64,000 nt of DNA from contig NZ_OZ245041.1 of the NCBI RefSeq assembly GCF_965224175.1, positions 4,092,001 through 4,156,000 of the forward strand, written 5' to 3'. Shown in pieces: positions 53,944-62,639 of this stretch. This DNA comes from Kordia sp965224175. Lineage in GTDB: Bacteria > Bacteroidota > Bacteroidia > Flavobacteriales > Flavobacteriaceae. The stretch's first letter is position 1. The number at the start of each line of letters is the position of its first letter. The notes below the pieces were generated by a model. The model worked only from the letters and a program-made list of their open reading frames with translations, did no database searches and was not told the DNA's origin. The translations under genes and the position numbers were made by a program.

Positions 53944-53967
53944 TCAATAAGTTTTACAGCAATAAAA

Positions 53968-53998
53968 AAAAAGCCTTTCCAGTACGGAAAGGCTTTTT
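53968..53998 (+). terminator. intrinsic terminator of the small-peptide gene
   Basis: Perfect 13-bp stem (53968-53980 with 53986-53998, AAAAAGCCTTTCC/GGAAAGGCTTTTT), 5-base loop. It may also stop sppA transcription from the other strand. Confidence 0.9.
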
Positions 53999-54021
53999 CA
54001 TGGGATTAAAAACTAACAAAA

Positions 54022-55791
54022 TTATTTAATCTCAATTTCATATGGTAATAACAATTGTGGACCTTCCATTTTTGTTACTTGTTTCATTTTTTGAAGTAAT
54101 TGGTAATTTTTCTCACCTAATTCTTCTTTCATAATATCTTCTTTAGTTTGGATAAATCCGCCTGTAAATTGATTTAAGATACTTTCAAAATCTTTTTCAT
54201 ACACAGGTAATTCTTTAATTTTATAATCGCTCATGTCTGCAGCATCTGCAGCCGCTTGAAGTGCCATGTCTAATCCGCCAATTTCATCCACCAATCCAAT
54301 TTTAATGGCATCATTTCCTGTCCAAACACGTCCTTGTCCAATAGAATCTACGGCAGCTTGTGTCATACCGCGTCCGTCAGCAACACGTTGTGTAAACAAA
54401 TCGTAAATGTCTTCAATACCTTCTTTTATCAAAGCGCGTTGCTCGTCTGTCATTGGTTCAAAAACACTATAATCTACAGCATTCTTGTTGGTTCCAACTT
54501 GTTCAGCATTAATTCCTAATTCTTCTGCAAGTTTGTGCATGTTTGGAACTGTTCCAAAAACTCCAATACTTCCTGTAATTGTATTTGGTTCAGCATAAAT
54601 TTTATCTGCATTACAGGCAATATAATAACCTCCAGAAGCGGCTAAATTCCCCATAGAAACAATGACAGGCTTCACTTTTTTCGTTAATTCAATTTCTCTC
54701 CAAATTAACTCACTAGCTAAGGCACTTCCTCCAGGTGAGTTGACACGCAAAACAATCGCTTTTACGTTTTCGTCTTCTCTAGCTTCTTTCAATGATTTAT
54801 TAATCACGCCTTGTCCAATAAAAGTTTCATCACCTTCAGCATACATTATTTGACCTTGAGCGTAAATAACTGCTATTTTTTCATCACTTTTCTTTACGAT
54901 TGGTTTCTTTTGCCCTGCGTACTTAGCATATTCGTAAATATTAATTCTATTTACATCGCTGTTTTCGCCCATAGCATATTGAATTCCCGCCTCATATTCG
55001 TCTTCGTAACCAAGTTTATCAATCAGTTTTGCATCCAAAGCTCGTTTAGCAGTACGTCCTGATAACTCATCTGCAAGTGTATTTAAATGGTCAGAACTCA
55101 TATTACGACTTACTCCAATTTCATCACGCATTTCGTCCCAAATTGATTGTAAAAACACAGAGATTTGCTCACGATTTGCTTCACTCATTTCTTGGTTTAA
55201 ATAACCTTCTACAGCACTTTTATATTTTCCATGACGAATCACTTCCATTTTTATACCATATTTTTCTTGGAAATCTTTGTAATACATGCGTTCCATTGCC
55301 AAACCTTTAAAATCTAATCCTCCAACAGGGTTTAAATAAATTGTATCTGCAACAGAATTTAAGTAATAATCTTTTTGAGAGTAGAAATCACCATAAGACA
55401 CAATAAATTTACCAGAATCTTTAAAAGCTAATAAAGCATCGCGTAATGCTTTTGTTTGTGCCATTCCAGCTTGAAGTGAATTATTTTTGATAGAAATTCC
55501 TTTTATTTTATCATCACTTGTGGCATGATCGATGGCATCAATAATATTGAAGAGTCCATCATAACGTGGCTCATTTGGTAAAAATGTTAAATCACCATAA
55601 TCAAATTGTCCAGCGTAATCTTCAATAGGTGCATCTAGATTTAATTCTAATACAGAATTACTCTTTACTGTAACGATATCTTTGTCTGAACCAGAACTAA
55701 ATATGATAAAAATAAACAGTAAGAAAAAGCATAACACAAAGAAAACTCCGATGCCGACAACTGTTGATAGTACTCGTTTAAAAAACTTCAT
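54022..55791 (-). CDS. sppA: signal peptide peptidase SppA, 67K type
   Basis: 589 residues: an N-terminal membrane helix (about 8-30) and two S49 peptidase repeats, as in E. coli SppA. The catalytic Lys should be in VIRHGKYKSAVEGYLN and the nucleophile Ser in LAASGGYYIACNADKI, matching the Lys209/Ser409 pair of E. coli. It digests cleaved signal peptides in the membrane, on the periplasmic side. It is transcribed alone and converges with the small-peptide gene. Confidence 0.95.
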   Translation of the reverse strand: MKFFKRVLSTVVGIGVFFVLCFFLLFIFIIFSSGSDKDIVTVKSNSVLELNLDAPIEDYAGQFDYGDLTFLPNEPRYDGLFNIIDAIDHATSDDKIKGISIKNNSLQAGMAQTKALRDALLAFKDSGKFIVSYGDFYSQKDYYLNSVADTIYLNPVGGLDFKGLAMERMYYKDFQEKYGIKMEVIRHGKYKSAVEGYLNQEMSEANREQISVFLQSIWDEMRDEIGVSRNMSSDHLNTLADELSGRTAKRALDAKLIDKLGYEDEYEAGIQYAMGENSDVNRINIYEYAKYAGQKKPIVKKSDEKIAVIYAQGQIMYAEGDETFIGQGVINKSLKEAREDENVKAIVLRVNSPGGSALASELIWREIELTKKVKPVIVSMGNLAASGGYYIACNADKIYAEPNTITGSIGVFGTVPNMHKLAEELGINAEQVGTNKNAVDYSVFEPMTDEQRALIKEGIEDIYDLFTQRVADGRGMTQAAVDSIGQGRVWTGNDAIKIGLVDEIGGLDMALQAAADAADMSDYKIKELPVYEKDFESILNQFTGGFIQTKEDIMKEELGEKNYQLLQKMKQVTKMEGPQLLLPYEIEIK

Positions 55792-56012
55792 AGCATTTAT
55801 ATTTAATTTACTTTTAGCAAAAGTATTTATTAATTTGGTAGATTAGAAAGTAAGTGTCTATAAATGTCAAATTGTTACACTTTTTTTTAAAATAATAATG
55901 GATTCGTTTTTTTAATAAAAAATACAGAATGCTTTTTGTGTAAAATATGTTCAAAAGAAAGATGTGAAACAAGCATTTTTTTGACAATGCTATCCGTATA
56001 TTTTAATTATAT

Positions 56013-57188
56013 TTGGCGCAGCTATTTTTGGCAAAAAAACGTATTCAATTGCATCCAAACTTGTTACAAACTACATATATATCTATCGGAAGTAATGTTG
56101 GCGACAGACGCATGCATTTACAGCGTTCCATACAACAAATTTCTGCCAAAATTGGTCGTGTTATAAAGATTTCTCCTATCTACGAAACACCTTCTTGGGG
56201 ATTTGATGGAGGCGATTTTTATAATGCTTGTTTGTGTGTAAATACCGAAATGTCTGCAGAAACTGTAATGACGACAATTTTAGAGATTGAACGTTTTCTG
56301 GGCAGAGTACGAAGTGATGCGAAAGGATATCAAGATCGTATTATTGATATTGATATGATATTTTATGACAATGTTGTATCTAAAACAGCATTGCTAGAAT
56401 TACCGCATCCATTGGCGCATGAACGTAAGTTTGTCATGCAACCTTTGTGCGATATTGCACCGAGTAAAATTCATCCAATATATAAGAAGACTGTTTTACA
56501 ATTAAATGAATCGCTACAAGCAGAAGGTATTCAACAAAGTTCAGAAACATTGCACAATCCAAATGGGGAAAAAGATTTTTCTCGGTTTAATTATATTGCT
56601 ATAGAAGGAAATATTGGTGCGGGAAAAACTTCGTTAGCTACTAAAATTGCTGAAGATTTCAATGGAAAATTGATTCTTGAACGTTTTGCAGACAATCCGT
56701 TTTTGCCAAAATTTTATGAAGATAACAGTCGCTATGCATTTCCATTAGAAATGTCGTTTCTGGCTGATCGTTATCAGCAAATCTCCGATGATTTAGCACA
56801 ATTAGATTTGTTTAAAGATTTTATTGTGTCTGACTATGATGTGGTGAAATCGTTAATCTTTGCAAAAGTGACTTTGCAACAAGACGAATATAAATTGTAT
56901 CGAAAGTTATTTGATATCATGTACAAAGAAATTCCAAAACCTGATTTGTATGTGTATCTGTATCAAAACACAGAACGTTTACTAAAAAATATTAAGAAGC
57001 GCGGACGCGATTATGAACAAAAAATCCCTTCTGAATATTTAGATAAAATCAACAATGGATATTTGGAGTTTATCCGAACACACAAAGATTTAAATGTAAA
57101 GATTATTGATGTTTCTGATTTGGATTTCGTGGCCAATGCTAACGATTATCAAAAAATCATTTCAGAAATCCATGAAGCAGATTTTTAG
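56013..57188 (+). CDS. folK: HPPK (FolK) fused to a deoxynucleoside kinase
   Basis: 391 residues in two domains. Residues 25-165 are HPPK, which transfers pyrophosphate to 6-hydroxymethyl-dihydropterin in folate synthesis (TTYISIGSNVGDRRMHLQ, RVRSDAKGYQDRIIDIDMIFYD, LPHPLAHERKFVMQPLCDIAP). Residues 190-391 are a deoxynucleoside kinase with Walker A EGNIGAGKT (198-206) and the ERF, DRY and LYLYQ landmarks of the dNK/dGK fold. No ATG lies before the HPPK core. The start is one of the TTG codons at 56013 or 56028. TATATTTG (56008-56015) resembles a -7 box, which would favour 56028. Confidence 0.92.
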   Translation: MAQLFLAKKRIQLHPNLLQTTYISIGSNVGDRRMHLQRSIQQISAKIGRVIKISPIYETPSWGFDGGDFYNACLCVNTEMSAETVMTTILEIERFLGRVRSDAKGYQDRIIDIDMIFYDNVVSKTALLELPHPLAHERKFVMQPLCDIAPSKIHPIYKKTVLQLNESLQAEGIQQSSETLHNPNGEKDFSRFNYIAIEGNIGAGKTSLATKIAEDFNGKLILERFADNPFLPKFYEDNSRYAFPLEMSFLADRYQQISDDLAQLDLFKDFIVSDYDVVKSLIFAKVTLQQDEYKLYRKLFDIMYKEIPKPDLYVYLYQNTERLLKNIKKRGRDYEQKIPSEYLDKINNGYLEFIRTHKDLNVKIIDVSDLDFVANANDYQKIISEIHEADF

Positions 57189-57289
57189 ATCTATTTAGAT
57201 ATATTCTGATACGTCTTTGCGAGAATTTCAAGGAAATACATAATACATAGTAATCTGCTTCTCTTGTACCCGTTGTTTTATTTAATGAC

Positions 57290-57715
57290 TTATTGTTTTA
57301 GGTAATTTACCATCCATTGTACTCCAAACTTATCTGTGAATGCTCCAAAGTACGCGCCCCAAAAAGTATCTTCTAGCGGATTTGTTATCGTTCCTCCTGC
57401 GGAAAGTCCATTAAATAATTTCGTAGCTTCTTCTTTACTTTCAGGACTGATAGATATGTGATAATTATTTCCAAATGTTAAGGATTGTCCCATAGATTCT
57501 AGTGCATCAGTTCCCATCAGGAAATTCCCAGATCCTATTGGCAAACCAACATGCATTACTTTTTGCTTATCTTCCTCCGACATTGAATCATTATTGGGCA
57601 TATCTCCAAAACGTCTTATTCCACCAACGAATTCAGTGCCAAATACTGATTTATAAAAATTAAATGCTTCTTCAGTAGTGCCCATAAAACTTAAATAGGT
57701 GTTGATTGTTGCCAT
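57290..57715 (-). CDS. VOC-family (PhnB-like) protein
   Basis: 141 residues with the PhnB-type double beta-alpha-beta fold: INTYLSFMGTTEEAFNFYKSVFG at the start, GSGNFLMGTDALE in the middle and WGAYFGAFTDKFGVQWMVNY at the end. Metal ligands of catalytic VOC enzymes are not all clear, so the reaction is unknown. Monocistronic, between the fusion gene and the RNA methyltransferase. Confidence 0.88.
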   Translation of the reverse strand: MATINTYLSFMGTTEEAFNFYKSVFGTEFVGGIRRFGDMPNNDSMSEEDKQKVMHVGLPIGSGNFLMGTDALESMGQSLTFGNNYHISISPESKEEATKLFNGLSAGGTITNPLEDTFWGAYFGAFTDKFGVQWMVNYLKQ

Positions 57716-57832
57716 ATTTTATTTTTAGAGATTAGTTATTTTGAAACTACAATTTTCTTCTTTAAAGTAGAATCAACACTAAGTTAGCCTAAATATCTAA
57801 AGTGTTAGTATGTCTGAAAAATAAAATGGAAT

Positions 57833-58363
57833 CTAAAAGCGAAGTTTTGCAAATACATCCCAAAGTACAACACCTGCGCTTACCGAAATATTCAAGGAAT
57901 GTTTGGTGCCAAATTGTGGAATTTCAATCACATAATCACTAGCAGAAACGACTTCTTGTTGCACACCTTTTACTTCGTTTCCAAATACCATGGCATATGC
58001 ATTTGATTTTTCAGGAGTAAATTCATTTAACATTGTGGCATTTTCAGCTTGTTCAATTGAGGCGACTTTTACACCATTTTCTTGCAATTCTTTTACCAAT
58101 GTCAATGTATCTTCACGATATTCCCATGCAACAGATTCTGTAGAACCTAAAGCCGTTCTATGAATGTCTTTATGTGGCGGTTTTGCTGTAATTCCGCACA
58201 AATAAATTTTCTCAATTAAAAAAGCATCACTCGTTCTGAATACAGAACCAATATTGTTTAAACTACGAATATTATCAAGGATGACAATCAAAGATGTTTT
58301 TTGTGAAGATTTAAATTCATCAACACTTAATCTGTTCAGTTCACTATTTTTCAGTTTTCTCAT
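57833..58363 (-). CDS. TrmH/SpoU-family RNA 2'-O-methyltransferase
   Basis: 176 residues, the minimal length of the family (no N-terminal extension). The three SPOUT motifs are intact: LNNIGSVFRTSDAF (motif 1, with the catalytic Arg), AMVFGNEVKGV (motif 2) and IEIPQFGTKHSLNISVSAGVVLWD (motif 3), which tie the AdoMet-binding knot. It methylates ribose in tRNA or rRNA in the cytoplasm, but the exact target is not readable. It is divergent from mutS across a 133-base region with a large inverted repeat. Confidence 0.92.
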   Translation of the reverse strand: MRKLKNSELNRLSVDEFKSSQKTSLIVILDNIRSLNNIGSVFRTSDAFLIEKIYLCGITAKPPHKDIHRTALGSTESVAWEYREDTLTLVKELQENGVKVASIEQAENATMLNEFTPEKSNAYAMVFGNEVKGVQQEVVSASDYVIEIPQFGTKHSLNISVSAGVVLWDVFAKLRF

Positions 58364-58430
58364 AGATACTTCGTAAGTTTTCCTTGAATTTATTTAAATT
58401 CGCAATTCAACATTTTCTGCAAAAATAACA

Positions 58431-58478
58431 GAAGAGATGTAAACTTTTTGTTTCAGAAGAAAAAGTTTACATCTCTTC
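58431..58478. repeat. perfect 19-bp inverted repeat in the trmH-mutS divergent region
   Basis: GAAGAGATGTAAACTTTTT at 58431-58449 pairs with 58460-58478, leaving a 10-base loop, and ends 18 bases before the TTG start of mutS. In RNA it would be a very stable hairpin in the mutS leader. No T run follows on either strand, so it is not a usual terminator. Confidence 0.9.
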
Positions 58479-58496
58479 CATCAAAAATAGCAAACA

Positions 58497-61106
58497 TTGG
58501 CAAAAAGTAGCGCGAAAAAAGTAACTCCCTTAATGAAGCAATACAATGGTATCAAAACAAAGTATCCTGATGCCATGCTACTCTTTAGAGTTGGAGATTT
58601 TTATGAAACTTTTGGGGAAGATGCTGTGAAAGCAGCAAATATTTTAGGCATTGTATTAACGCACCGTAATAACGGTGGCGATAATATAGAACTTGCTGGA
58701 TTTCCGCATCATTCTTTAAACACTTATTTACCAAAATTGGTGAAAGCAGGTGAACGTGTTGCAATTTGCGATCAGTTGGAAGATCCGAAACAAACGAAAA
58801 AGATTGTTAAGCGTGGAGTCACAGAATTAGTTACGCCTGGAGTAGCCTTCAATGATGAAGTATTGCAAGCTAAAACAAACAATTTCTTGTGTGCAGTTCA
58901 TTACGGGAAAAAATTACTAGGAATTTCTTTTTTGGATGTTTCTACGGGAGAATTCATGACAACGCAAGGTTCTGCAGAATATATTGATAAACTACTGCAA
59001 AACTTTAAGCCAAGCGAAATCTTAATTCCGAAACAGAAAAAACTAGAGTTTGCCGATGTTTTTGGTGCCAATCATCATGTATTTTACTTGGAAGATTGGG
59101 TTTTTAAAGCAGATTTTGCCAACGAAAAACTCATCACACATTTTGATACAAGTTCTTTGAAAGGTTTTGGCGTTGAAGATTTACAGGAAGGAATTATTGC
59201 TTCTGGAGCAGTTTTATACTATTTGTCAGAAACACGTCATAACAAATTACAACACATCACATCAATTGCACGAATTGCAGAAGATGCATATGTGTGGATG
59301 GATCGTTTTACGGTTCGAAACTTAGAGTTGTATGCTTCAACTTCATTCAATGCCATTACATTATTAGATGTAATTGATAAAACCATTTCGCCTATGGGCG
59401 GACGTTTATTGAAGCGTTGGTTGGCATTACCACTTAAAAACAGTCAAAAGATTAAACAACGTCATGAAGTTGTAAATTATCTGTTGCATCAAGAAGATGA
59501 ATTAGAAAAAATTCAACATCATATTCGTCATATCAGCGATATAGAACGTTTAATTTCTAAAGTTGCTACAGGTAAAATCTCACCAAGAGAAGTGATTCAA
59601 TTAAAGAATTCGCTTGAAGCAATTATTCCTATCAAACAAATTACGAGTCAAAGCTCTAATGAAGCATTGAAAGTTATTGGCGATACGATTCATGAATGCG
59701 AACTACTTCGTTCAAAAATTAAAGAAACTTTAAACGAAGAAGCGCCCGTAAATATTTTAAAAGGAAATGCAATTGCAAGTGGTTATTCAGATAAATTAGA
59801 TGAATTGCGCGGTATTGCTTTTTCTGGGAAAGATTATTTGGATAAAATGCTAGAACGCGAATGTGAAGCGACAGGTATTCCATCCTTAAAGATAGCTTCC
59901 AACAACGTTTTTGGGTATTATATAGAAGTACGAAATACACATAAAGCAAAAGTTCCTGAATCGTGGACGCGAAAGCAAACCTTGGTGAATGCAGAACGTT
60001 ACATTACAGAAGAACTGAAAGAATACGAGACTAAAATTTTAGGAGCCGAAGAAAAAATTATGCAAATAGAGCAAGAACTGTTTGCAGATTTAGTGATTTG
60101 GATCAATCAATATATAAAAGCAGTGCAGCAAAACGCAAATATTATTGCCAAGTTAGATTGTTTGTGCGGCTTTGCCACCTTAGCAAAAGCTAATAGATAC
60201 GTATATCCAGAAATTGACGATTCTTTTGATTTAGATATCAAAAACGGACGTCATCCAGTCATTGAAAAGCAGTTGCCTATTGGTGAAACGTATATTGCCA
60301 ATGATGTATACCTAGATCGTGATGCGCAACAAATCATCATGATTACAGGTCCAAATATGAGTGGTAAGTCTGCTATTTTACGTCAAACAGCATTAATTGT
60401 ATTGTTAGCACAGATGGGAAGTTTTGTACCAGCAGATGCTGCTAGAATTGGTTTGGTGGATAAGATTTTTACTAGAGTAGGAGCGAGTGATAATATTTCA
60501 ATGGGAGAATCGACATTTATGGTAGAAATGAATGAAACAGCTTCTATTCTAAATAATATTTCCGAACGTAGTTTGGTGTTGTTGGATGAAATTGGTCGTG
60601 GAACAAGTACATATGATGGAATTTCGATTGCGTGGGCAATTTCAGAATATCTACATGAACATCCATCGCGAGCAAAAACATTGTTTGCCACACATTATCA
60701 CGAATTAAACGAAATGACAGAGATTTTTGATCGTATCAAGAATTACAATGTATCTGTAAAAGAATTGAAAGATAATGTTTTGTTTTTGCGTAAATTGGTA
60801 AAAGGTGGAAGTGAGCATAGTTTCGGAATTCATGTAGCAAAAATGGCAGGAATGCCGCAACAAGTCATTCACAAGGCAAATAAAATATTGAAACGTTTAG
60901 AAAAATCGCATTCTAGCGAAGAACTAGCAGATGATTTAAAAAGCGTTGAAGATGAAATGCAATTGAGTTTTTTCAATATGGACGATCCGTTATTGGAAGA
61001 AATCAAAGAAGAAATACTCATGACAGATATTGATACTTTAACGCCAGTGGAAGCATTGATGAAGTTGAATGAGATAAAACGGATGTTGGTGCGCAAAAAA
61101 AAGTAG
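58497..61106 (+). CDS. mutS: DNA mismatch repair protein MutS
   Basis: 869 residues from a TTG, as no ATG precedes the conserved body and MAKSSAKKVTPLMKQYN is family-like. Order: mismatch-binding domain with the Phe-x-Glu motif (FYETFGEDA, Phe35 and Glu37), connector, lever/clamp (about 260-570), and the ABC-type ATPase with Walker A GPNMSGKS (618-625), the STFMVEMNETA region, Walker B VLLDEIGRGTST and the His switch ATHYHEL. It recognises mismatches and slipped loops and recruits MutL. The 19-bp hairpin sits just upstream of the start. Confidence 0.95.
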   Translation: MAKSSAKKVTPLMKQYNGIKTKYPDAMLLFRVGDFYETFGEDAVKAANILGIVLTHRNNGGDNIELAGFPHHSLNTYLPKLVKAGERVAICDQLEDPKQTKKIVKRGVTELVTPGVAFNDEVLQAKTNNFLCAVHYGKKLLGISFLDVSTGEFMTTQGSAEYIDKLLQNFKPSEILIPKQKKLEFADVFGANHHVFYLEDWVFKADFANEKLITHFDTSSLKGFGVEDLQEGIIASGAVLYYLSETRHNKLQHITSIARIAEDAYVWMDRFTVRNLELYASTSFNAITLLDVIDKTISPMGGRLLKRWLALPLKNSQKIKQRHEVVNYLLHQEDELEKIQHHIRHISDIERLISKVATGKISPREVIQLKNSLEAIIPIKQITSQSSNEALKVIGDTIHECELLRSKIKETLNEEAPVNILKGNAIASGYSDKLDELRGIAFSGKDYLDKMLERECEATGIPSLKIASNNVFGYYIEVRNTHKAKVPESWTRKQTLVNAERYITEELKEYETKILGAEEKIMQIEQELFADLVIWINQYIKAVQQNANIIAKLDCLCGFATLAKANRYVYPEIDDSFDLDIKNGRHPVIEKQLPIGETYIANDVYLDRDAQQIIMITGPNMSGKSAILRQTALIVLLAQMGSFVPADAARIGLVDKIFTRVGASDNISMGESTFMVEMNETASILNNISERSLVLLDEIGRGTSTYDGISIAWAISEYLHEHPSRAKTLFATHYHELNEMTEIFDRIKNYNVSVKELKDNVLFLRKLVKGGSEHSFGIHVAKMAGMPQQVIHKANKILKRLEKSHSSEELADDLKSVEDEMQLSFFNMDDPLLEEIKEEILMTDIDTLTPVEALMKLNEIKRMLVRKKK

Positions 61107-61156
61107 TTGATTACGAGCGAATTAAAAAATAATTTATTCTTTTTTATCAAAACGCT

Positions 61157-61185
61157 TTGGTATTTGAAGAAATGTATTAAATTTG
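61157..61185 (+). promoter_or_regulatory. promoter of the tRNA-Gly/tRNA-Leu transcript
   Basis: TTG at 61157-61159, an 18-base spacer and TAAATTTG at 61178-61185, 43 bases before the tRNA-Gly 5' end. Confidence 0.65.
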
Positions 61186-61228
61186 CATCCGCAATACAGT
61201 AATACTGTAACACGTTCTAAGACAAATT

Positions 61229-61301
61229 GCGAAAATAGCTCAGCTGGTAGAGCGCAACCTTGCCAAGGTTGAGGTCGCGGGTTCGAGCCCCGTTTTTCGC
61301 T
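61229..61301 (+). tRNA. tRNA-Gly (anticodon GCC)
   Basis: 73 nt. Acceptor arms GCGAAAA and TTTTCGC pair, discriminator T at 61301. The anticodon stem CAACC/GGTTG holds loop TTGCCAA with anticodon GCC. The D arm (AGCTCAGCTGGTAGAGC) and the T arm (GCGGGTTCGAGCCCCG) are normal. CCA is not encoded. Confidence 0.95.
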
Positions 61302-61317
61302 CTATATAAAAATCCAC

Positions 61318-61401
61318 GCTCGAGTGGTGGAATTGGTAGACACGTTGGACTTAAAATCCAATGGCCTTTGGGCCGTGCGGGTTCAAGTCCCGCCTCGAGT
61401 A
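61318..61401 (+). tRNA. tRNA-Leu (anticodon TAA)
   Basis: 84 nt, class II with a long variable arm (GGCCTTTGGGCC region). Acceptor GCTCGAG pairs with CTCGAGT (one G-T pair), discriminator A at 61401. Anticodon loop CTTAAAA gives TAA, flanked by TTGGA/TCCAA. It lies 16 bases after tRNA-Gly, in one transcript. Confidence 0.95.
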
Positions 61402-61403
61402 CT

Positions 61404-61446
61404 AAAGCCCTTTTGAATCATTTTTGATTTTGAAGGGTTTTTTTAT
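61404..61446 (+). terminator. intrinsic terminator of the tRNA transcript
   Basis: Imperfect long stem around AAAGCCCTT (61404-61412) and AAGGGTTTTTT (61433 onwards), ending in a T run, directly after the tRNA-Leu. Confidence 0.75.
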
Positions 61447-61544
61447 GCATTCTATTTTCTTTTGTGTTGACAAGCACAAAGAAGCTATCTTCTTTCGTAT
61501 CTATTTATTTTTGAGATATTGCTTTTGAAATAAAAATAATTTAA

Positions 61545-61571
61545 AAAACCGCCAAATTCATTTGACGGTTT
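61545..61571 (-). terminator. intrinsic terminator of the 191-residue immunity-type gene
   Basis: Stem AACCGTCAAA/TTTGGCGGTT on the minus strand (one U-G pair), followed by a T run. Near-copy of the element at 63761-63789. Confidence 0.85.
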
Positions 61572-61654
61572 TAGGTGTTTATTTGTTTTTTTAAGTGAGC
61601 ATCATATTAACAATTTGTTTTATGAAAATCTTTATTGATAGCTGATATTTTAAC

Positions 61655-62230
61655 TTAAGATCCTGGATACCACACCCATTTTTCCGAATCAATATACATT
61701 AAAAATTTTGTGTTACTTATTACTACCTTTGAAATAGGGGAATTAGAAACTATATAAGATATTTGATCGGTTGTACTAGATTTAGTAAATGCCTTTCCTT
61801 CTAAACCACTTTCTATGGCAGTTTGAAATTCGACTAAATTTTGAGAGGTCGAAAATTTAATTTCAAATTCTTTCAGGTAATAACAATTCTTAGCAGCATC
61901 ATCAAATTGACGCATGAGGACATATTCAAAATCGTTTCTTTTTAAAACTTTTTTAGGAGCATATCTGTCTGATTCTTCATCTAATTCTTTAGGGTATTCA
62001 TAATCTATTCCAAATGCGTTTCCATCTAGAAGTTTTCTATACCAATATTTCTGTTGTGCATATTGTTCTTTGTAAGATATTACAATAAGTCTACAAATTT
62101 CTAGTATGGGAGCTGTATTAATATACTTCTCAAAATCGTCCATTATGGGCCATAAGGCTATATATTCTTCGTCCTTTGCGTCAAGTATTTGTTTTACTGG
62201 ATAATAAAAAAACTTTAAATCTAATTTCAT
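61655..62230 (-). CDS. immunity-type protein of unknown family
   Basis: 191 residues, cytoplasmic, slightly acidic, rich in aromatic residues (the last residues are EKWVWYPGS). Visible stretches: ILDAKDEEYIALWPIMDDFEKYI near the start and FEYVLMRQFDDAAKNCYYLKEFEIKF in the middle. I do not recognise a family. The context points to an immunity role: the start lies 13 bases after the stop of a degraded frame that looks like a toxin C-terminus, and the gene is the last of a row of SMI1/KNR4 and Imm35-like genes with duplicated terminators. Confidence 0.65.
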   Translation of the reverse strand: MKLDLKFFYYPVKQILDAKDEEYIALWPIMDDFEKYINTAPILEICRLIVISYKEQYAQQKYWYRKLLDGNAFGIDYEYPKELDEESDRYAPKKVLKRNDFEYVLMRQFDDAAKNCYYLKEFEIKFSTSQNLVEFQTAIESGLEGKAFTKSSTTDQISYIVSNSPISKVVISNTKFLMYIDSEKWVWYPGS

Positions 62231-62243
62231 TTTTTATTTATTT

Positions 62244-62446
62244 TTATTCAACATAATGTACATATTCCACTTTATCTTTTATAAGATCAAAGATCTCTTT
62301 AGATTCCCTGTGATCAATGACTTTAGTGCTTTATATAGAAAGTTTCTTAGCTAAATAATATTTTCAAGTGTTAATTCTGCTAAATCACCGCCTTTGAGTT
62401 CTCTTTTTTGAATTCTCCCGCTTAACTTCCATAAAACTTCTAATTT
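62244..62446 (-). pseudogene. degraded remnant, probably a toxin C-terminus
   Basis: Two open stretches in different frames. The upstream one (to 62446) runs LWKLSGRIQKRELKGGDLAE... and is closed by a stop. The downstream one, shifted by one frame and carrying an internal TAA, continues YYLAKKLSI then STKVIDHRESKEIFDLI...VEYVHYVE and ends at 62244. Both read like protein. Joined by one frameshift and one stop repair they would form the end of a larger domain. It lies 13 bases before the 191-residue gene, the normal toxin-immunity order. Family not identified. Confidence 0.45.
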
Positions 62447-62470
62447 TCACTTAACCCCTTAAATCACTTC

Positions 62471-62552
62471 AATTAGAAAAAGCTACACTAAAAAATTGGC
62501 GTAGCTTTTATATTATTCTTACTCATGCACGGCACTAGTTACAAACTAGTGC
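62471..62552. repeat. 82-bp terminator module, copy 1
   Basis: Aligns without gaps to 63046-63127 with 9 differences, all transitions. It contains a 9-bp terminator stem (62478-62486 with 62501-62509) and a second hairpin (GCACTAGTT/AACTAGTGC, 62532-62540 with 62544-62552), serving the minus-strand genes. Confidence 0.9.
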
Positions 62553-62560
62553 GGTCTTCT

Positions 62561-62624
62561 GCTTTTTCTTCTTCCATTTTTTTAAATACTTTTTTGCTAT
62601 TTCTAGCATTCCTTTGTTCGTTAG
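62561..62624 (-). pseudogene. 5'-end fragment of a second Imm35-like gene
   Basis: This stretch closely matches the first 22 codons of the neighbouring gene (62929-62995), covering MLEIAKKYLKKMEEEKA. It has one T fewer in the T run after the CCAT, which shifts the frame, and no further homology follows. It is joined to the 82-bp terminator module, so it is a recombination remnant. Confidence 0.75.
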
Positions 62625-62639
62625 CTTTAAATACATACT

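Noticed and set aside
62375..62446. KRELKGGDLAE stretch as another double-glycine leader peptide
   Set aside because: The LKGG here is in the middle of a degraded toxin-like frame, with no MKKK/NKKSIS leader and no start codon.
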